A DNA stretch of 64,000 nt, taken from assembly GCF_018882215.1 (NCBI RefSeq), contig NZ_JACVOX010000001.1, positions 605,902-669,901 of the forward strand, given 5' to 3'. The notes beneath the pieces are model-generated. The model worked only from the letters and a program-made list of their open reading frames with translations, was not told where the DNA came from and ran no database searches. Source of the stretch: Polynucleobacter sp. AP-Kaivos-20-H2 (lineage in GTDB: Bacteria > Pseudomonadota > Gammaproteobacteria > Burkholderiales > Burkholderiaceae). This document shows positions 9,303 through 16,471 of this stretch, piece after piece; position 1 is the first letter of the stretch, and the number at the start of each line of letters is the position of its first letter. A program made the translations under genes and the position numbers.

Positions 9303-9985
9303 GCGCCTTTCTGAAAAAGTTAGACGATTTTCTACCATTCAATAAATCTGAACGCATCATTATTGGCATTGTGGTGCTACTACATGCACTTCCTGCGCTA
9401 GAGTTTTTGCACTTTAGTCAGCGACCGCCGCAAATGGATGATGAGCGCGTTATGGCCAATTTAGTTAGTCCAGAAGCTTCTAAAACTCAGCAACCTCCCG
9501 CTGCTACGCCGCCAAAACCAAAAGAAGAAAAGAAAGCAGTTCAGGAGAAACCTAAAGAAAAGCCCGTAGAAAAGCCCAGCCCTACGCAGGCACCACAACA
9601 AACGCAGCAAAACCAGGCCCAAAGCAAATCTGATGCTCCACAACAAAATGCATCCGTAGCCCCTGCAACCAGTGGGGGTGCTAGCGGCACCCCTATTCAG
9701 ACTGACATTGGTAAACTAGTTGTGGCTTACCAGCCAGATGCAGATGCTTACTATCCATCTTTTTCTAAACGCTCTGGCGAACAAGGTGCAGTGGTAGTGC
9801 GATTAATTATTGACGAGAGCGGAAACGTGGAAGATGTAGCATTGCTTCAATCGAGCACCTTCCCCAGACTTGATCGTGCTGCAACTGATATTGGCAAACG
9901 TTATCGCTTTAAACCTTTTTTAGTAAACGGTTCACCCCAAAGAATTTCAACCAATCTTTTAATCAAATTTAATCTCAAGAATTAA
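9299..9985 (+). CDS. TonB-like energy transducer
   Basis: A 228-residue TonB family protein. A short cytoplasmic N-terminus leads to one membrane helix (about residues 20-37). A Pro/Lys/Glu-rich periplasmic spacer follows (about 57-120, with repeated EKP and KPKE units), then a C-terminal TonB domain (about 140-228) with YYPSFSKRSGEQGAVVVRL and the closing VEDVALLQSS and RYRFKPF blocks. It would carry proton-motive force from ExbB/ExbD to outer-membrane receptors. It lies in an operon with murI (4-base overlap), exbB (5-base gap) and exbD. No TonB-dependent receptor is in the window. Confidence 0.9.
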   Translation: MSAFLKKLDDFLPFNKSERIIIGIVVLLHALPALEFLHFSQRPPQMDDERVMANLVSPEASKTQQPPAATPPKPKEEKKAVQEKPKEKPVEKPSPTQAPQQTQQNQAQSKSDAPQQNASVAPATSGGASGTPIQTDIGKLVVAYQPDADAYYPSFSKRSGEQGAVVVRLIIDESGNVEDVALLQSSTFPRLDRAATDIGKRYRFKPFLVNGSPQRISTNLLIKFNLKN

Positions 9986-9990
9986 TCAAT

Positions 9991-10683
9991 ATGAATACAC
10001 CATTTGGCATAGCAAATCTCTGGCTTGAAGGCGATGTGATTACTCGATTTGTAGCAATTGCCCTGCTGACCTGCTCTATCGTAACTTGGGTCATTTTGCT
10101 CACTCGACTTTGGGATTTACGCAACCTTCGCAAGCTCAGACCTGAGCTTGAGCAATTCTGGCGCGCCACTTCGTTTGAACAAGGCCTAGAAGCTTTTAGC
10201 AATCATGCTATCAATCCGTATTATCAAATTGCTAAGTCAGCAACCAAAGCATCTGCGCACCACCAAAGTCAATCCACCAATCACCGTGAATTACTGCAAA
10301 CACTGAACTATTCTGAGTGGATGGCCAGAAGCCTTAAAAATAGCGTTGACAGCATTGCAGCGGGATTGCAGAAGGGCTTAACCTTCTTGGGATCTACTGG
10401 TGCTATCGCTCCATTTATTGGTTTGTTTGGCACCGTGTGGGGCATCTATCATGCCCTGATTGCCATCAGCAGCTCAGGAAGCGCACAACTGGATCAAGTG
10501 GCCGGACCTATTGGCGAAGCACTCATCATGACCGCCCTTGGTCTTGCGGTTGCTATCCCTGCCGTATTGAGTTTTAACGCCATCAATCGCGCCAATAAAT
10601 TATTTGTGGCTGACCTCAATCGCTTTGGCAATGATTTATTAGCCTTCTTCGTTACTGGTGCCCGCGTTAACTCCGGAGAATAG
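9991..10683 (+). CDS. exbB: ExbB/TolQ-type proton channel subunit
   Basis: A 230-residue MotA/TolQ/ExbB family inner-membrane protein. Three membrane segments are visible: around residues 15-37, around 125-150 (GLFGTVWGIYHAL) and around 168-190 (GEALIMTALGLAVAIPAVL), the last two being the conserved channel helices with the family Thr. It forms the proton channel with ExbD and powers TonB. Placement between tonB and exbD supports ExbB rather than TolQ, since no tolR/tolA follow. Confidence 0.93.
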   Translation: MNTPFGIANLWLEGDVITRFVAIALLTCSIVTWVILLTRLWDLRNLRKLRPELEQFWRATSFEQGLEAFSNHAINPYYQIAKSATKASAHHQSQSTNHRELLQTLNYSEWMARSLKNSVDSIAAGLQKGLTFLGSTGAIAPFIGLFGTVWGIYHALIAISSSGSAQLDQVAGPIGEALIMTALGLAVAIPAVLSFNAINRANKLFVADLNRFGNDLLAFFVTGARVNSGE

Positions 10684-10685
10684 TC

Positions 10686-11099
10686 ATGTCTTTTCATATA
10701 CAAGACGACCAAAACGACGACAACATCATGTCGGAAATCAATATGACGCCGATGGTGGACGTCATGTTGGTGCTATTGATTATTTTCATCATCACCCTGC
10801 CTGTGATTCAGCAAGCAGTGAAGGTAGAACTTCCAAAGGCCAATAGCGTTCGCAATGAAGTAAAGCCTGAGTCAGTTCAGCTGTCAATTGATGCCAATGG
10901 TCAAATCTTCTGGAACAGCACCCCCATTGATTTAAAGACCTTTGATGGCTATGCAGAAAAAGCCGCCCAAAAAGATCCTCAACCAGAGATCAATCTGCGA
11001 GCTGATAAATCTGTGAAGTATGAATATGTTGCGCAGGTCTTGGCTGCATCGCGCCGCGCTGGCCTCACTAAGCTCGGGTTTGTAACCGAGCCAAACTAA
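10686..11099 (+). CDS. exbD: ExbD/TolR-type proton channel subunit
   Basis: A 137-residue ExbD family protein with a short cytoplasmic tail (SEINMTPMVDVMLVLL), one membrane helix with the essential Asp in MVDVML (about residue 25), and a periplasmic domain ending in KLGFVTEP. It completes the TonB-ExbB-ExbD complex. The gene starts two bases after exbB and converges with the next gene with a single base between stops. Confidence 0.94.
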   Translation: MSFHIQDDQNDDNIMSEINMTPMVDVMLVLLIIFIITLPVIQQAVKVELPKANSVRNEVKPESVQLSIDANGQIFWNSTPIDLKTFDGYAEKAAQKDPQPEINLRADKSVKYEYVAQVLAASRRAGLTKLGFVTEPN

Positions 11100-11100
11100 G

Positions 11101-11565
11101 CTACTTAGTCCTGTAGGGGGCTTTAGAGGGAAAGCAAGTCTCTTCACTGATGTGGATGCCGTTTCCAATAGTTGCACCCAAGATGCCGCCCTGTATTTTC
11201 TCTACCTTCTTGAACTTGCCGGTCACTGGGTCAAGCGTAATGTTGGTGATGACATTACCCGCAGGATAAGAAACGTCCATAATTTCTTCAGGCTGAAAAT
11301 TCGCCTCAATCAAAATCAAGATATTGGGACGTGCCAGAGTGATGCTCTTAACAACTTGTGTCCCATACATATCTGACCGATCTAGGTCACGATCATCCAA
11401 GAAAATCTTGGCCTTTTGGGCACCCGAAGCAAGGGTCATTCTCATCTCATACTCTTCGGTGTAGCCCTTTTCCGAACGTTTGCAATTAAACTCTAGAACG
11501 TCAACACCCCATGCAAGTGGTGAAAAGATCAAGCTTGAGCAAATGAGAAGTTTGGGTATATTCAT
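11101..11565 (-). CDS. exported protein of unknown function
   Basis: A 154-residue protein with a signal peptide (MNIPKLLICSSLIFSPLAWG, cleavage near residue 20). The mature part is short and beta-rich, with Cys near the N-terminus (FNCKRSEKGY) and near the C-terminus (EETCFPSKAPY) that may be bridged. I do not recognise the family. It sits between exbD and the tRNA-Leu remnant, so it is the last chromosomal gene before the integrated element. Its promoter probably lies in the att-proximal region. Confidence 0.7.
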   Translation of the reverse strand: MNIPKLLICSSLIFSPLAWGVDVLEFNCKRSEKGYTEEYEMRMTLASGAQKAKIFLDDRDLDRSDMYGTQVVKSITLARPNILILIEANFQPEEIMDVSYPAGNVITNITLDPVTGKFKKVEKIQGGILGATIGNGIHISEETCFPSKAPYRTK

Positions 11566-11585
11566 AAATGATGAATGAGTGTCTT

Positions 11586-11643
11586 TGGTGCCCGAGGCCG
11601 GAATCGAACCGGCACGACTTTTTTGAGTCGGCAGATTTTAAAT
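11586..11643 (-). pseudogene. displaced 3' half of tRNA-Leu (att remnant)
   Basis: Reads leftwards as the 3' half of a leucine tRNA: part of the anticodon arm (TTTAAAATCTGCCG), a variable arm, a T arm with GTTCGATTCC, then the acceptor strand CTCGGGCACCA. The 5' half is absent: sequence upstream of 11643 diverges at once from tRNA. It matches the intact tRNA-Leu at 17897-17985 over the 15-base core and again at the acceptor end, but its T and variable arms differ. It marks the far boundary of the integrated element. Confidence 0.85.
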
Positions 11644-11699
11644 AAACCTGACCCACTATAACCCTTTTAAATATTGACTTTAAAGCTGATTAATATAAA

Positions 11700-11720
11700 T
11701 GTGCTATGTTTTGTGCTACA
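11700..11720 (+). repeat. left arm-type repeats TGTGCTA(C/T)
   Basis: TGTGCTATG at 11700-11708 and TGTGCTACA at 11712-11720, 12 bases apart, 57 bases inside the left att core. The same word occurs twice at the other end of the element (17813-17832) in the same orientation, so these are likely arm-type binding sites for the integrase. Confidence 0.6.
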
Positions 11721-11759
11721 TTTCAAGCTCTAAAAAAGTACTTTTTTAGAGCTTGAAAT
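11720..11759. repeat. perfect 40-base palindrome
   Basis: Every base pairs outward from the centre between 11739 and 11740: 20 bases on each side without a mismatch and no separate loop. The inner part is A6-GTAC-T6. It directly abuts the second left arm-type repeat. It could be a bidirectional terminator for the convergent flank, an operator, or a recombination/replication structure; a T-run follows each arm only inside the stem. Confidence 0.75.
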
Positions 11760-11903
11760 ACATTCCTCTTATTTTAACCAATATGTCAGCTTAAAAAGCC
11801 TACAACACCCCTGCTAGGCACTTAGCACAGGTCTAGGTTATTAACAAAATCTTATTAATAATATGTTTAAATACCATAAATATTTTGTAGATTGGAATGG
11901 ATA

Positions 11904-12281
11904 ATGAAACTTGTCATAGCAATCAGCATGCTCAGTTTATTAATGGTGGGATGTGTACAAAGAAATCCCGCCCCCTTAGCAGTTATTCCTGCAAGACAAA
12001 TAGAAACCCAAAAAGTCACATTGGGTAACGTACAGAGAATAGTTAAAAAAGGCGCCAGTAGTTCTGAAGTTATTGACGCTTTAAGCAGCCCTAACATTGT
12101 TACTTCAAATCCTGACAATACTGAAACTTGGGTATATGACAAGATATTGATGGAAAAAGAAAATGCTTTTGGTGATAACGGCTCGGTAGAAGTGAAATCT
12201 ACCAGAACCATGATAGTCGTCATCAAGTTCGATAAAAATCGTAAAGTCGACACAGTCCAATATCGTCAAACCTCTTACTAA
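11904..12281 (+). CDS. BamE/SmpA-like lipoprotein
   Basis: A 125-residue lipoprotein with signal peptide and lipobox MVGC (Cys about residue 17). The mature domain resembles the BamE/SmpA fold: a helix with GASSSEVIDALSSPNIV, followed by ETWVYDK and a final strand FDKNRKVDTVQYRQ. BamE domains bind outer-membrane proteins or lipids, but here it is probably a cargo lipoprotein rather than the housekeeping BamE. I took the ATG at 11904; a TTG four codons upstream is possible. It opens a run of three lipoprotein genes 5 and 23 bases apart. Confidence 0.75.
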   Translation: MKLVIAISMLSLLMVGCVQRNPAPLAVIPARQIETQKVTLGNVQRIVKKGASSSEVIDALSSPNIVTSNPDNTETWVYDKILMEKENAFGDNGSVEVKSTRTMIVVIKFDKNRKVDTVQYRQTSY

Positions 12282-12286
12282 GAGCT

Positions 12287-13039
12287 ATGAAAAATAAAAT
12301 CCTCTTACTCTTTCTGCTATCAACATCGCTTTTACTTGTAGGTTGTGCTGTGCCCGTAACTAACTTCCAAGGCAACAATCTTACAATGTCTCATAAAGAT
12401 GGAAGTTGCGCAGATGTTGGTTTATTAACGATTTTTGCAAAGGGATCATGCAACAGAAGTTTGAATATGCCCTATGCAGTTTTGAGAACTGTAAATGCTG
12501 GATCTTGTACAAACGGTAGAGTAATAAGTGCAACATTTGAATGCACAGGATTAAGCGGAAGTGGATCTGCTGGCTCTTCAGGCGAAGACATTAACCGCTT
12601 GGAGTTAAGAGCGATGCAAACACGTAAGTTTCTTAAAAGTCCAACAGTTGTTGTAAAGGCAATCACGGAGCTTAATAAAGATAAAGGCAGTAAGTGTGTT
12701 GGACTTTCTGTACCGAAATACTCTTGTCAGGGCACTATGCAGGATGTAACGGTGGGAGATAAGGTAGTTAAAAAATGTATGGCACCTGATGGGGTAAGTA
12801 GTGGGATTATAAAAATGCAAAGTTCATCTGGTGAATGTACTAGCTCAACTGGAATGAATGCCAGCTATGAAATAGATAGTAACTATCCTGCTAATACTCA
12901 GACTATTGTTCGCATAAGATTAAGCAGTTCTTCAAATCCACAGATTGCAGATCCAGCCGCTTACAGTCGAATATTTAAACAGATAGCTGATGGTTTGTTT
13001 ATCGATGCTATACAGTTAACACCTGCTGAGATGCAGTAG
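12287..13039 (+). CDS. element-borne lipoprotein, paralogue 1
   Basis: A 250-residue lipoprotein (lipobox LLLVGC, Cys20). The N-terminal 100 residues are Cys-rich and end in a Gly/Ser linker (GLSGSGSAGSSG). The C-terminal 147 residues begin RLELRAMQTRKF, contain six Cys-flanked beta-like segments, and end with IVRIRLSSSSNPQIADP and RIFKQIADGLFIDAIQ. That ending is a pattern seen in several uncharacterised lipoproteins. The C-terminal part is about 90% identical to the next gene while the N-terminal part is not. Function unknown; an outer-membrane surface or periplasmic role is inferred. Confidence 0.75.
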   Translation: MKNKILLLFLLSTSLLLVGCAVPVTNFQGNNLTMSHKDGSCADVGLLTIFAKGSCNRSLNMPYAVLRTVNAGSCTNGRVISATFECTGLSGSGSAGSSGEDINRLELRAMQTRKFLKSPTVVVKAITELNKDKGSKCVGLSVPKYSCQGTMQDVTVGDKVVKKCMAPDGVSSGIIKMQSSSGECTSSTGMNASYEIDSNYPANTQTIVRIRLSSSSNPQIADPAAYSRIFKQIADGLFIDAIQLTPAEMQ

Positions 13040-13062
13040 CTTGCTTATTTCTATTGGATGAT

Positions 13063-13812
13063 ATGAAAAATAAAATCTCCTTAAGCTTATTGGTAGTCGC
13101 CACCTTGTTACTTGCGGGATGTTATCCGGTATCAACTTTCCAAGGCAACACCATTGTCATGACCGAAGCTGATGGTGGATGTGGCAGGATGCCCACCATG
13201 ACTATTTTTGCCCATATGAGATGCCAAGAAGCTTTTGGTAGATCTTCAGCAGTTTTTTTAAAATCTCAAGAAGTTGGAACTTGCCCTGACAATAAAGCAA
13301 TAAAAATGGTTTTTGAATGTCAGAATCTAAAGGGTGGGGGAACAGGTGCCTCTGCTTCAGATACTAGCCGTTTAGAGTTAAGAGCGATGCAAACACGTAA
13401 GTTCTTAAAAAGCCCAACTGTTGTTGTAAAGGCAATCACGGAGCTTAACAAAGATAAAGGCAGTAAATGTGTCGGTCTTTCTGTCCCCAAGTACACATGC
13501 CAAGGCACTATGCAGGATGTGGTAGTGGGTGACAAAACGGTAAAAAAATGTATGGCAGCTGACGGCGTTAGTTCAGGGCTGGTAAAAATGCAAAGCTCAG
13601 TTGCAGAATGCACAAACTCAACTGGTATGAATGCTAGTTACGAAATCGATAGCAACTTCCCTGCAAATAATCAAACTATTGTCCGTATAAGGTTAAGCAA
13701 CTCTTCCAACCCCCAAATCGCAGACCCCACTGTCTACAGTCGTATCTTTAAGGAAATAGCGGATGGTTTGTTTATCGATGCTATACAGTTAACACCTGCT
13801 GAGATGCAATAG
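13063..13812 (+). CDS. element-borne lipoprotein, paralogue 2
   Basis: A 249-residue lipoprotein (lipobox LLAGC) in tandem with paralogue 1. Opening residues (CYPVSTFQGNTIVMTEADGGC) align in pattern but not closely in sequence with the first copy. From RLELRAMQTRKF to the C-terminal TPAEMQ the two differ at roughly 15 of 147 positions, and long DNA stretches are identical (for example around 13760-13808 versus 12988-13036). This suggests recent duplication or gene conversion with free drift of the N-terminus. ATG at 13063 is chosen over an upstream TTG because it starts the signal peptide. Confidence 0.75.
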   Translation: MKNKISLSLLVVATLLLAGCYPVSTFQGNTIVMTEADGGCGRMPTMTIFAHMRCQEAFGRSSAVFLKSQEVGTCPDNKAIKMVFECQNLKGGGTGASASDTSRLELRAMQTRKFLKSPTVVVKAITELNKDKGSKCVGLSVPKYTCQGTMQDVVVGDKTVKKCMAADGVSSGLVKMQSSVAECTNSTGMNASYEIDSNFPANNQTIVRIRLSNSSNPQIADPTVYSRIFKEIADGLFIDAIQLTPAEMQ

Positions 13813-13876
13813 ACTACGGCGCCTATTAGATGGTATATACGCAAGGTACCTAAACTATAAATGTTGTTTTAAACAA

Positions 13877-14452
13877 CTAAGCTAACTCAACCGCCTTACG
13901 CTTCATATCGTCATTAACATCTATGTAAGCCTGCGTTGTACTAATGTTTCTGTGTCCTGCCAGACTCATTAGTACACGCACTCCAACACCCTTACTTGCT
14001 AAGTTAGTAATAAACGTACGTCTACCACTATGCGAGCTTGCTCCGAAGATACCAGCTCGTTTATATAAGTAGTGGAAAAACTGCGTTAATGTATTTGCGT
14101 TGTAACCATCACTTTTACGTTTTTGACTGTAGAAAAACTTTACTTGCAGATTGACTGGTTTATAGGCATTTGCGTATTGTTGAAGCTCTCGCTTTAACCT
14201 ACTATTTACAAATACTATTCTTGCCTCTTTAGTTTTAGTGTTTTCAGCTTTAAGTCTTATTTCGTCCCTAACATTACCAGCATCATCCACTACGTCTTCA
14301 TATGTCAAGCTACTAAGCTCCCCAACTCGGCAACCACTATAAAAACTGGTAACAACTAATGCCCTGTTACGAGCACTGTGTTTTCTTGTAGCTACGTGAT
14401 CTAACACCCTGCGCAGCTCTTCTGCGGTTAATGTTTTCGCTTGCTTACTCAT
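13877..14452 (-). CDS. small tyrosine recombinase (catalytic domain only)
   Basis: A 191-residue site-specific recombinase of the FimB/XerC-like type with a complete catalytic set: Arg42 (SGCRVGELSSL), Lys near residue 74, His141-x-x-Arg144 (HSGRRTFI), His167 (AGHRNISTTQAY) and nucleophile Tyr176. It lacks the N-terminal core-binding domain of ordinary integrases. The ATG at 14452 has an excellent GAGGTGG ribosome site 6 bases upstream; a longer in-frame start at 14539 has none. Its job may be resolution of multimers, inversion, or a second integration step; the target is not evident. Confidence 0.85.
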   Translation of the reverse strand: MSKQAKTLTAEELRRVLDHVATRKHSARNRALVVTSFYSGCRVGELSSLTYEDVVDDAGNVRDEIRLKAENTKTKEARIVFVNSRLKRELQQYANAYKPVNLQVKFFYSQKRKSDGYNANTLTQFFHYLYKRAGIFGASSHSGRRTFITNLASKGVGVRVLMSLAGHRNISTTQAYIDVNDDMKRKAVELA

Positions 14453-14838
14453 ACTATCCACCTCATATCTAATGTTTTCTAAGTGTTTAGTATGTTTTCT
14501 TAGTTGTAGCTTTCCTACCTCTTTTTGCCTATATCCCATTTCAATAAAATCTTTCCATAAAACAAGTGGTTACATCTACTTAGTGCTTATATGTAAGCTT
14601 TTACTTATTTCCTTACATATACGTATTTAAGTAATCCGTAGTCAAACTGCCACAGTTTTATTCACCTGTTTATAAGTCCTATATGCTGTTATTTCTATTT
14701 CAGCTACTTTGATATTCGATGTTTGTTTTAACTGCTTGTAGTGTGGATTTGATGTTTTTTAAGCAAAGCTTCGCTATTGAAGCTGTGTACAACTTCATTC
14801 GTCTTCAGCAAAAGCTAACTTAAAGCAGTAATGCTGTA
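14453..14838. other. 386-base gene-free stretch inside the element
   Basis: No convincing gene. It contains a perfect 10-base inverted repeat TATATGTAAG/CTTACATATA at 14588-14597 and 14612-14621 (14-base spacer) and a hairpin AGCTTC/GAAGCT at 14767-14772/14779-14784. The region is A/T-rich and lies upstream of the small recombinase and downstream of the Rep gene. It could hold a promoter, an operator or a single-strand origin. Confidence 0.4.
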
Positions 14839-15360
14839 CTACATCAAATCCCAAAGTACATTGTCCGTGTCTTTCATACCTAACTCTTTCGTTATGTATT
14901 CCATCCAGCCACTATCAACAATATCTACCTTGTGTTGCTCATCCAATCCATCGACGCTTAACTTAGCGTTTCTTACTAAACTATCAACTTCATTCCATTT
15001 CACATCATCAGGCAAACCACCAATAGCCATATGTATATGTAAGTTTTTATTACTTCTTTCGCCCTCTATTACTGCTAGGTACTTCAGTCCCCTGCCATAG
15101 CGTTTAGCACTGCTACCAAATACCTGTTTATTCAGCTTGTGTGTAAAGTGCCTTGCTATCTGCTTTATATCGTCCTTATCTAACCGCTTGTAATACTCAC
15201 CTTTTACGTTTCTAACGCAGATTGACTGTTTTAGCGTCAGTGTTAGCGCAAGTGGATATTGCTTATGTAAGCTGTTTAACCACGTACGTGTAGCCTGTTT
15301 TTGCGTAGGTTTTGCACTAGCGTTATAGGCAGTTTTTTGTCGTATTTGTTGTATATCCAT
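14839..15360 (-). CDS. HUH-type rolling-circle replication initiator-like protein
   Basis: A 173-residue protein with the three motifs of HUH endonucleases in order: motif 1 in a beta strand (LALTLTLKQ, about residues 37-45), motif 2 HIH at 108-110 (LHIHMAIGG) that binds the metal, and motif 3 Tyr155-x-x-Lys158 (EYITKEL) with the nicking Tyr. It is shorter than plasmid Reps and has no helicase domain, similar to Reps of small phages and satellites. It would nick one strand at an origin to start rolling-circle replication of the excised element. A hairpin with TAGGCA repeats lies just upstream (15431-15468). Confidence 0.8.
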   Translation of the reverse strand: MDIQQIRQKTAYNASAKPTQKQATRTWLNSLHKQYPLALTLTLKQSICVRNVKGEYYKRLDKDDIKQIARHFTHKLNKQVFGSSAKRYGRGLKYLAVIEGERSNKNLHIHMAIGGLPDDVKWNEVDSLVRNAKLSVDGLDEQHKVDIVDSGWMEYITKELGMKDTDNVLWDLM

Positions 15361-15430
15361 ACTTTTATTTATCTAAACCAAATAAAACCAGAATATTTCC
15401 AGTAAATCCATATATTTCAATAACTTACGA

Positions 15431-15468
15431 TGCCTAAATAGTAGGCAAAAGCATAGGAAAGTAGGCAA
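15431..15468. other. candidate rolling-circle origin (hairpin and repeats)
   Basis: A 6-bp hairpin TGCCTA/TAGGCA at 15431-15436 and 15442-15447 with loop AATAG, followed by a direct repeat of AGTAGGCAA at 15440-15448 and 15460-15468, exactly 20 bases apart. It is in the gap between the divergent Rep gene and the DUF6641-like gene. The stem-loop plus repeated Rep-site layout resembles double-strand origins. It could instead be an operator. Confidence 0.45.
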
Positions 15469-15513
15469 CTAGAAACTACAGTTAAAGCTCGTTTACTTAA
15501 AAGGAGCTTGGAA

Positions 15514-15960
15514 ATGAGTGTTTTAAATAGTCTGAAACTGGTGATTAATAAAAAACAGTTAACTGTTAGCCCAGTAATACATCGTCGCAATAAGCTAGTA
15601 GCAAAGTTACATCAGCAGTTGGAGTTATGTGAGGCTGAAAAAGCTGGTAAAACTTATGCTCCAAAACAGTTAAAAACTTATACCAATAAGCAAACTGGAG
15701 AAAAGATGACAGTTGAAACTGTTAAACGTGTCAAACAGTGGTATTGGATTAACGATGCTGGAAAAATCAACCTAGCTATTAAGTACGGCTCTAAAACTTT
15801 AACGCTTAATAAAAAAACAAAAGCCAACTGTATTGAGCTTACAAGTGGAGACGAGTTGATTAACGCATTAAAAATACTTAAGACAGAAGTATTGAATGGA
15901 GCTTTGGACGAAGCTATTACAGAAGTTAGCGAAGCTACAAGATTGGGTTTCGGTAAATAG
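15514..15960 (+). CDS. DUF6641-like protein
   Basis: A 148-residue protein that resembles DUF6641 by its opening MSVLNSLKLVIN, the motif RRNKLVAKLHQQLELCEAEK, a Thr/Lys-rich middle and the strand pair IKYGSKTLTLNKKT. Such genes are found on integrated elements and phages; no function is established to my knowledge. The ATG at 15514 is set by AAGGAG 7 bases upstream. It is divergent from rep and four bases before the next gene, so the two form a unit. Confidence 0.65.
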   Translation: MSVLNSLKLVINKKQLTVSPVIHRRNKLVAKLHQQLELCEAEKAGKTYAPKQLKTYTNKQTGEKMTVETVKRVKQWYWINDAGKINLAIKYGSKTLTLNKKTKANCIELTSGDELINALKILKTEVLNGALDEAITEVSEATRLGFGK

Positions 15961-15964
15961 TTTT

Positions 15965-16303
15965 ATGAATAAGTATGTTTTAACTGTAAGAGTACATGGA
16001 CAGATACTAAGGACTGCGGTTTATGCCAGTAGTACTTTTCACGCACAGTTAATCTGTCAATATCTATACGGAATAAACAATGTAATCGGTAGTGCTACAC
16101 AGGTAGCAAAAGAAGATACAAGCGTAGCAATACTTGATGAAGTAGCTAAGTTCATAAAGCCTATCAAACCCTTAACACCACAACAAACAAGAATAGACGG
16201 ACTTAAAAGACAGAAGGACACTATTGCTAAACAGTTAAAGGCTGAGCGGGCAAGGCAAAAGATGGTTAAAGCACAGCAACAGATTTTCAACTTAAGTAAG
16301 TAA
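15965..16303 (+). CDS. small basic element-borne protein, unknown
   Basis: A 112-residue protein. The N-terminal half (MNKYVLTVRVHGQILRTAVY) looks like a small alpha/beta domain. The C-terminal half is a Lys/Arg/Gln-rich helix (about 68-110, with RQKDTIAKQLKAERARQKM) likely to be a coiled coil or a nucleic-acid-binding tail. ATG at 15965 follows the previous stop by 4 bases. I do not recognise the family; its place between the DUF6641-like gene and the integrase suggests an accessory role in element maintenance. Confidence 0.6.
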   Translation: MNKYVLTVRVHGQILRTAVYASSTFHAQLICQYLYGINNVIGSATQVAKEDTSVAILDEVAKFIKPIKPLTPQQTRIDGLKRQKDTIAKQLKAERARQKMVKAQQQIFNLSK

Positions 16304-16471
16304 AAAAATAGTGCGCAGTTTTCAAGCAACCTTAAAATCTCAATCCCACCATCTTTAATCTAAGTCAAATAAAGCAAAATGCGTCAAAAAGCATGGGAGT
16401 TAGTTGATTTTAGGTAGATTTATTTTGAAACAATACACAGACGACAGGCATAGCTAAGACACTCTAGTGCT

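Noticed and set aside
11586..11643. A second full tRNA-Leu
   Set aside because: Only the 3' half is present; the 5' acceptor and D arm are missing.
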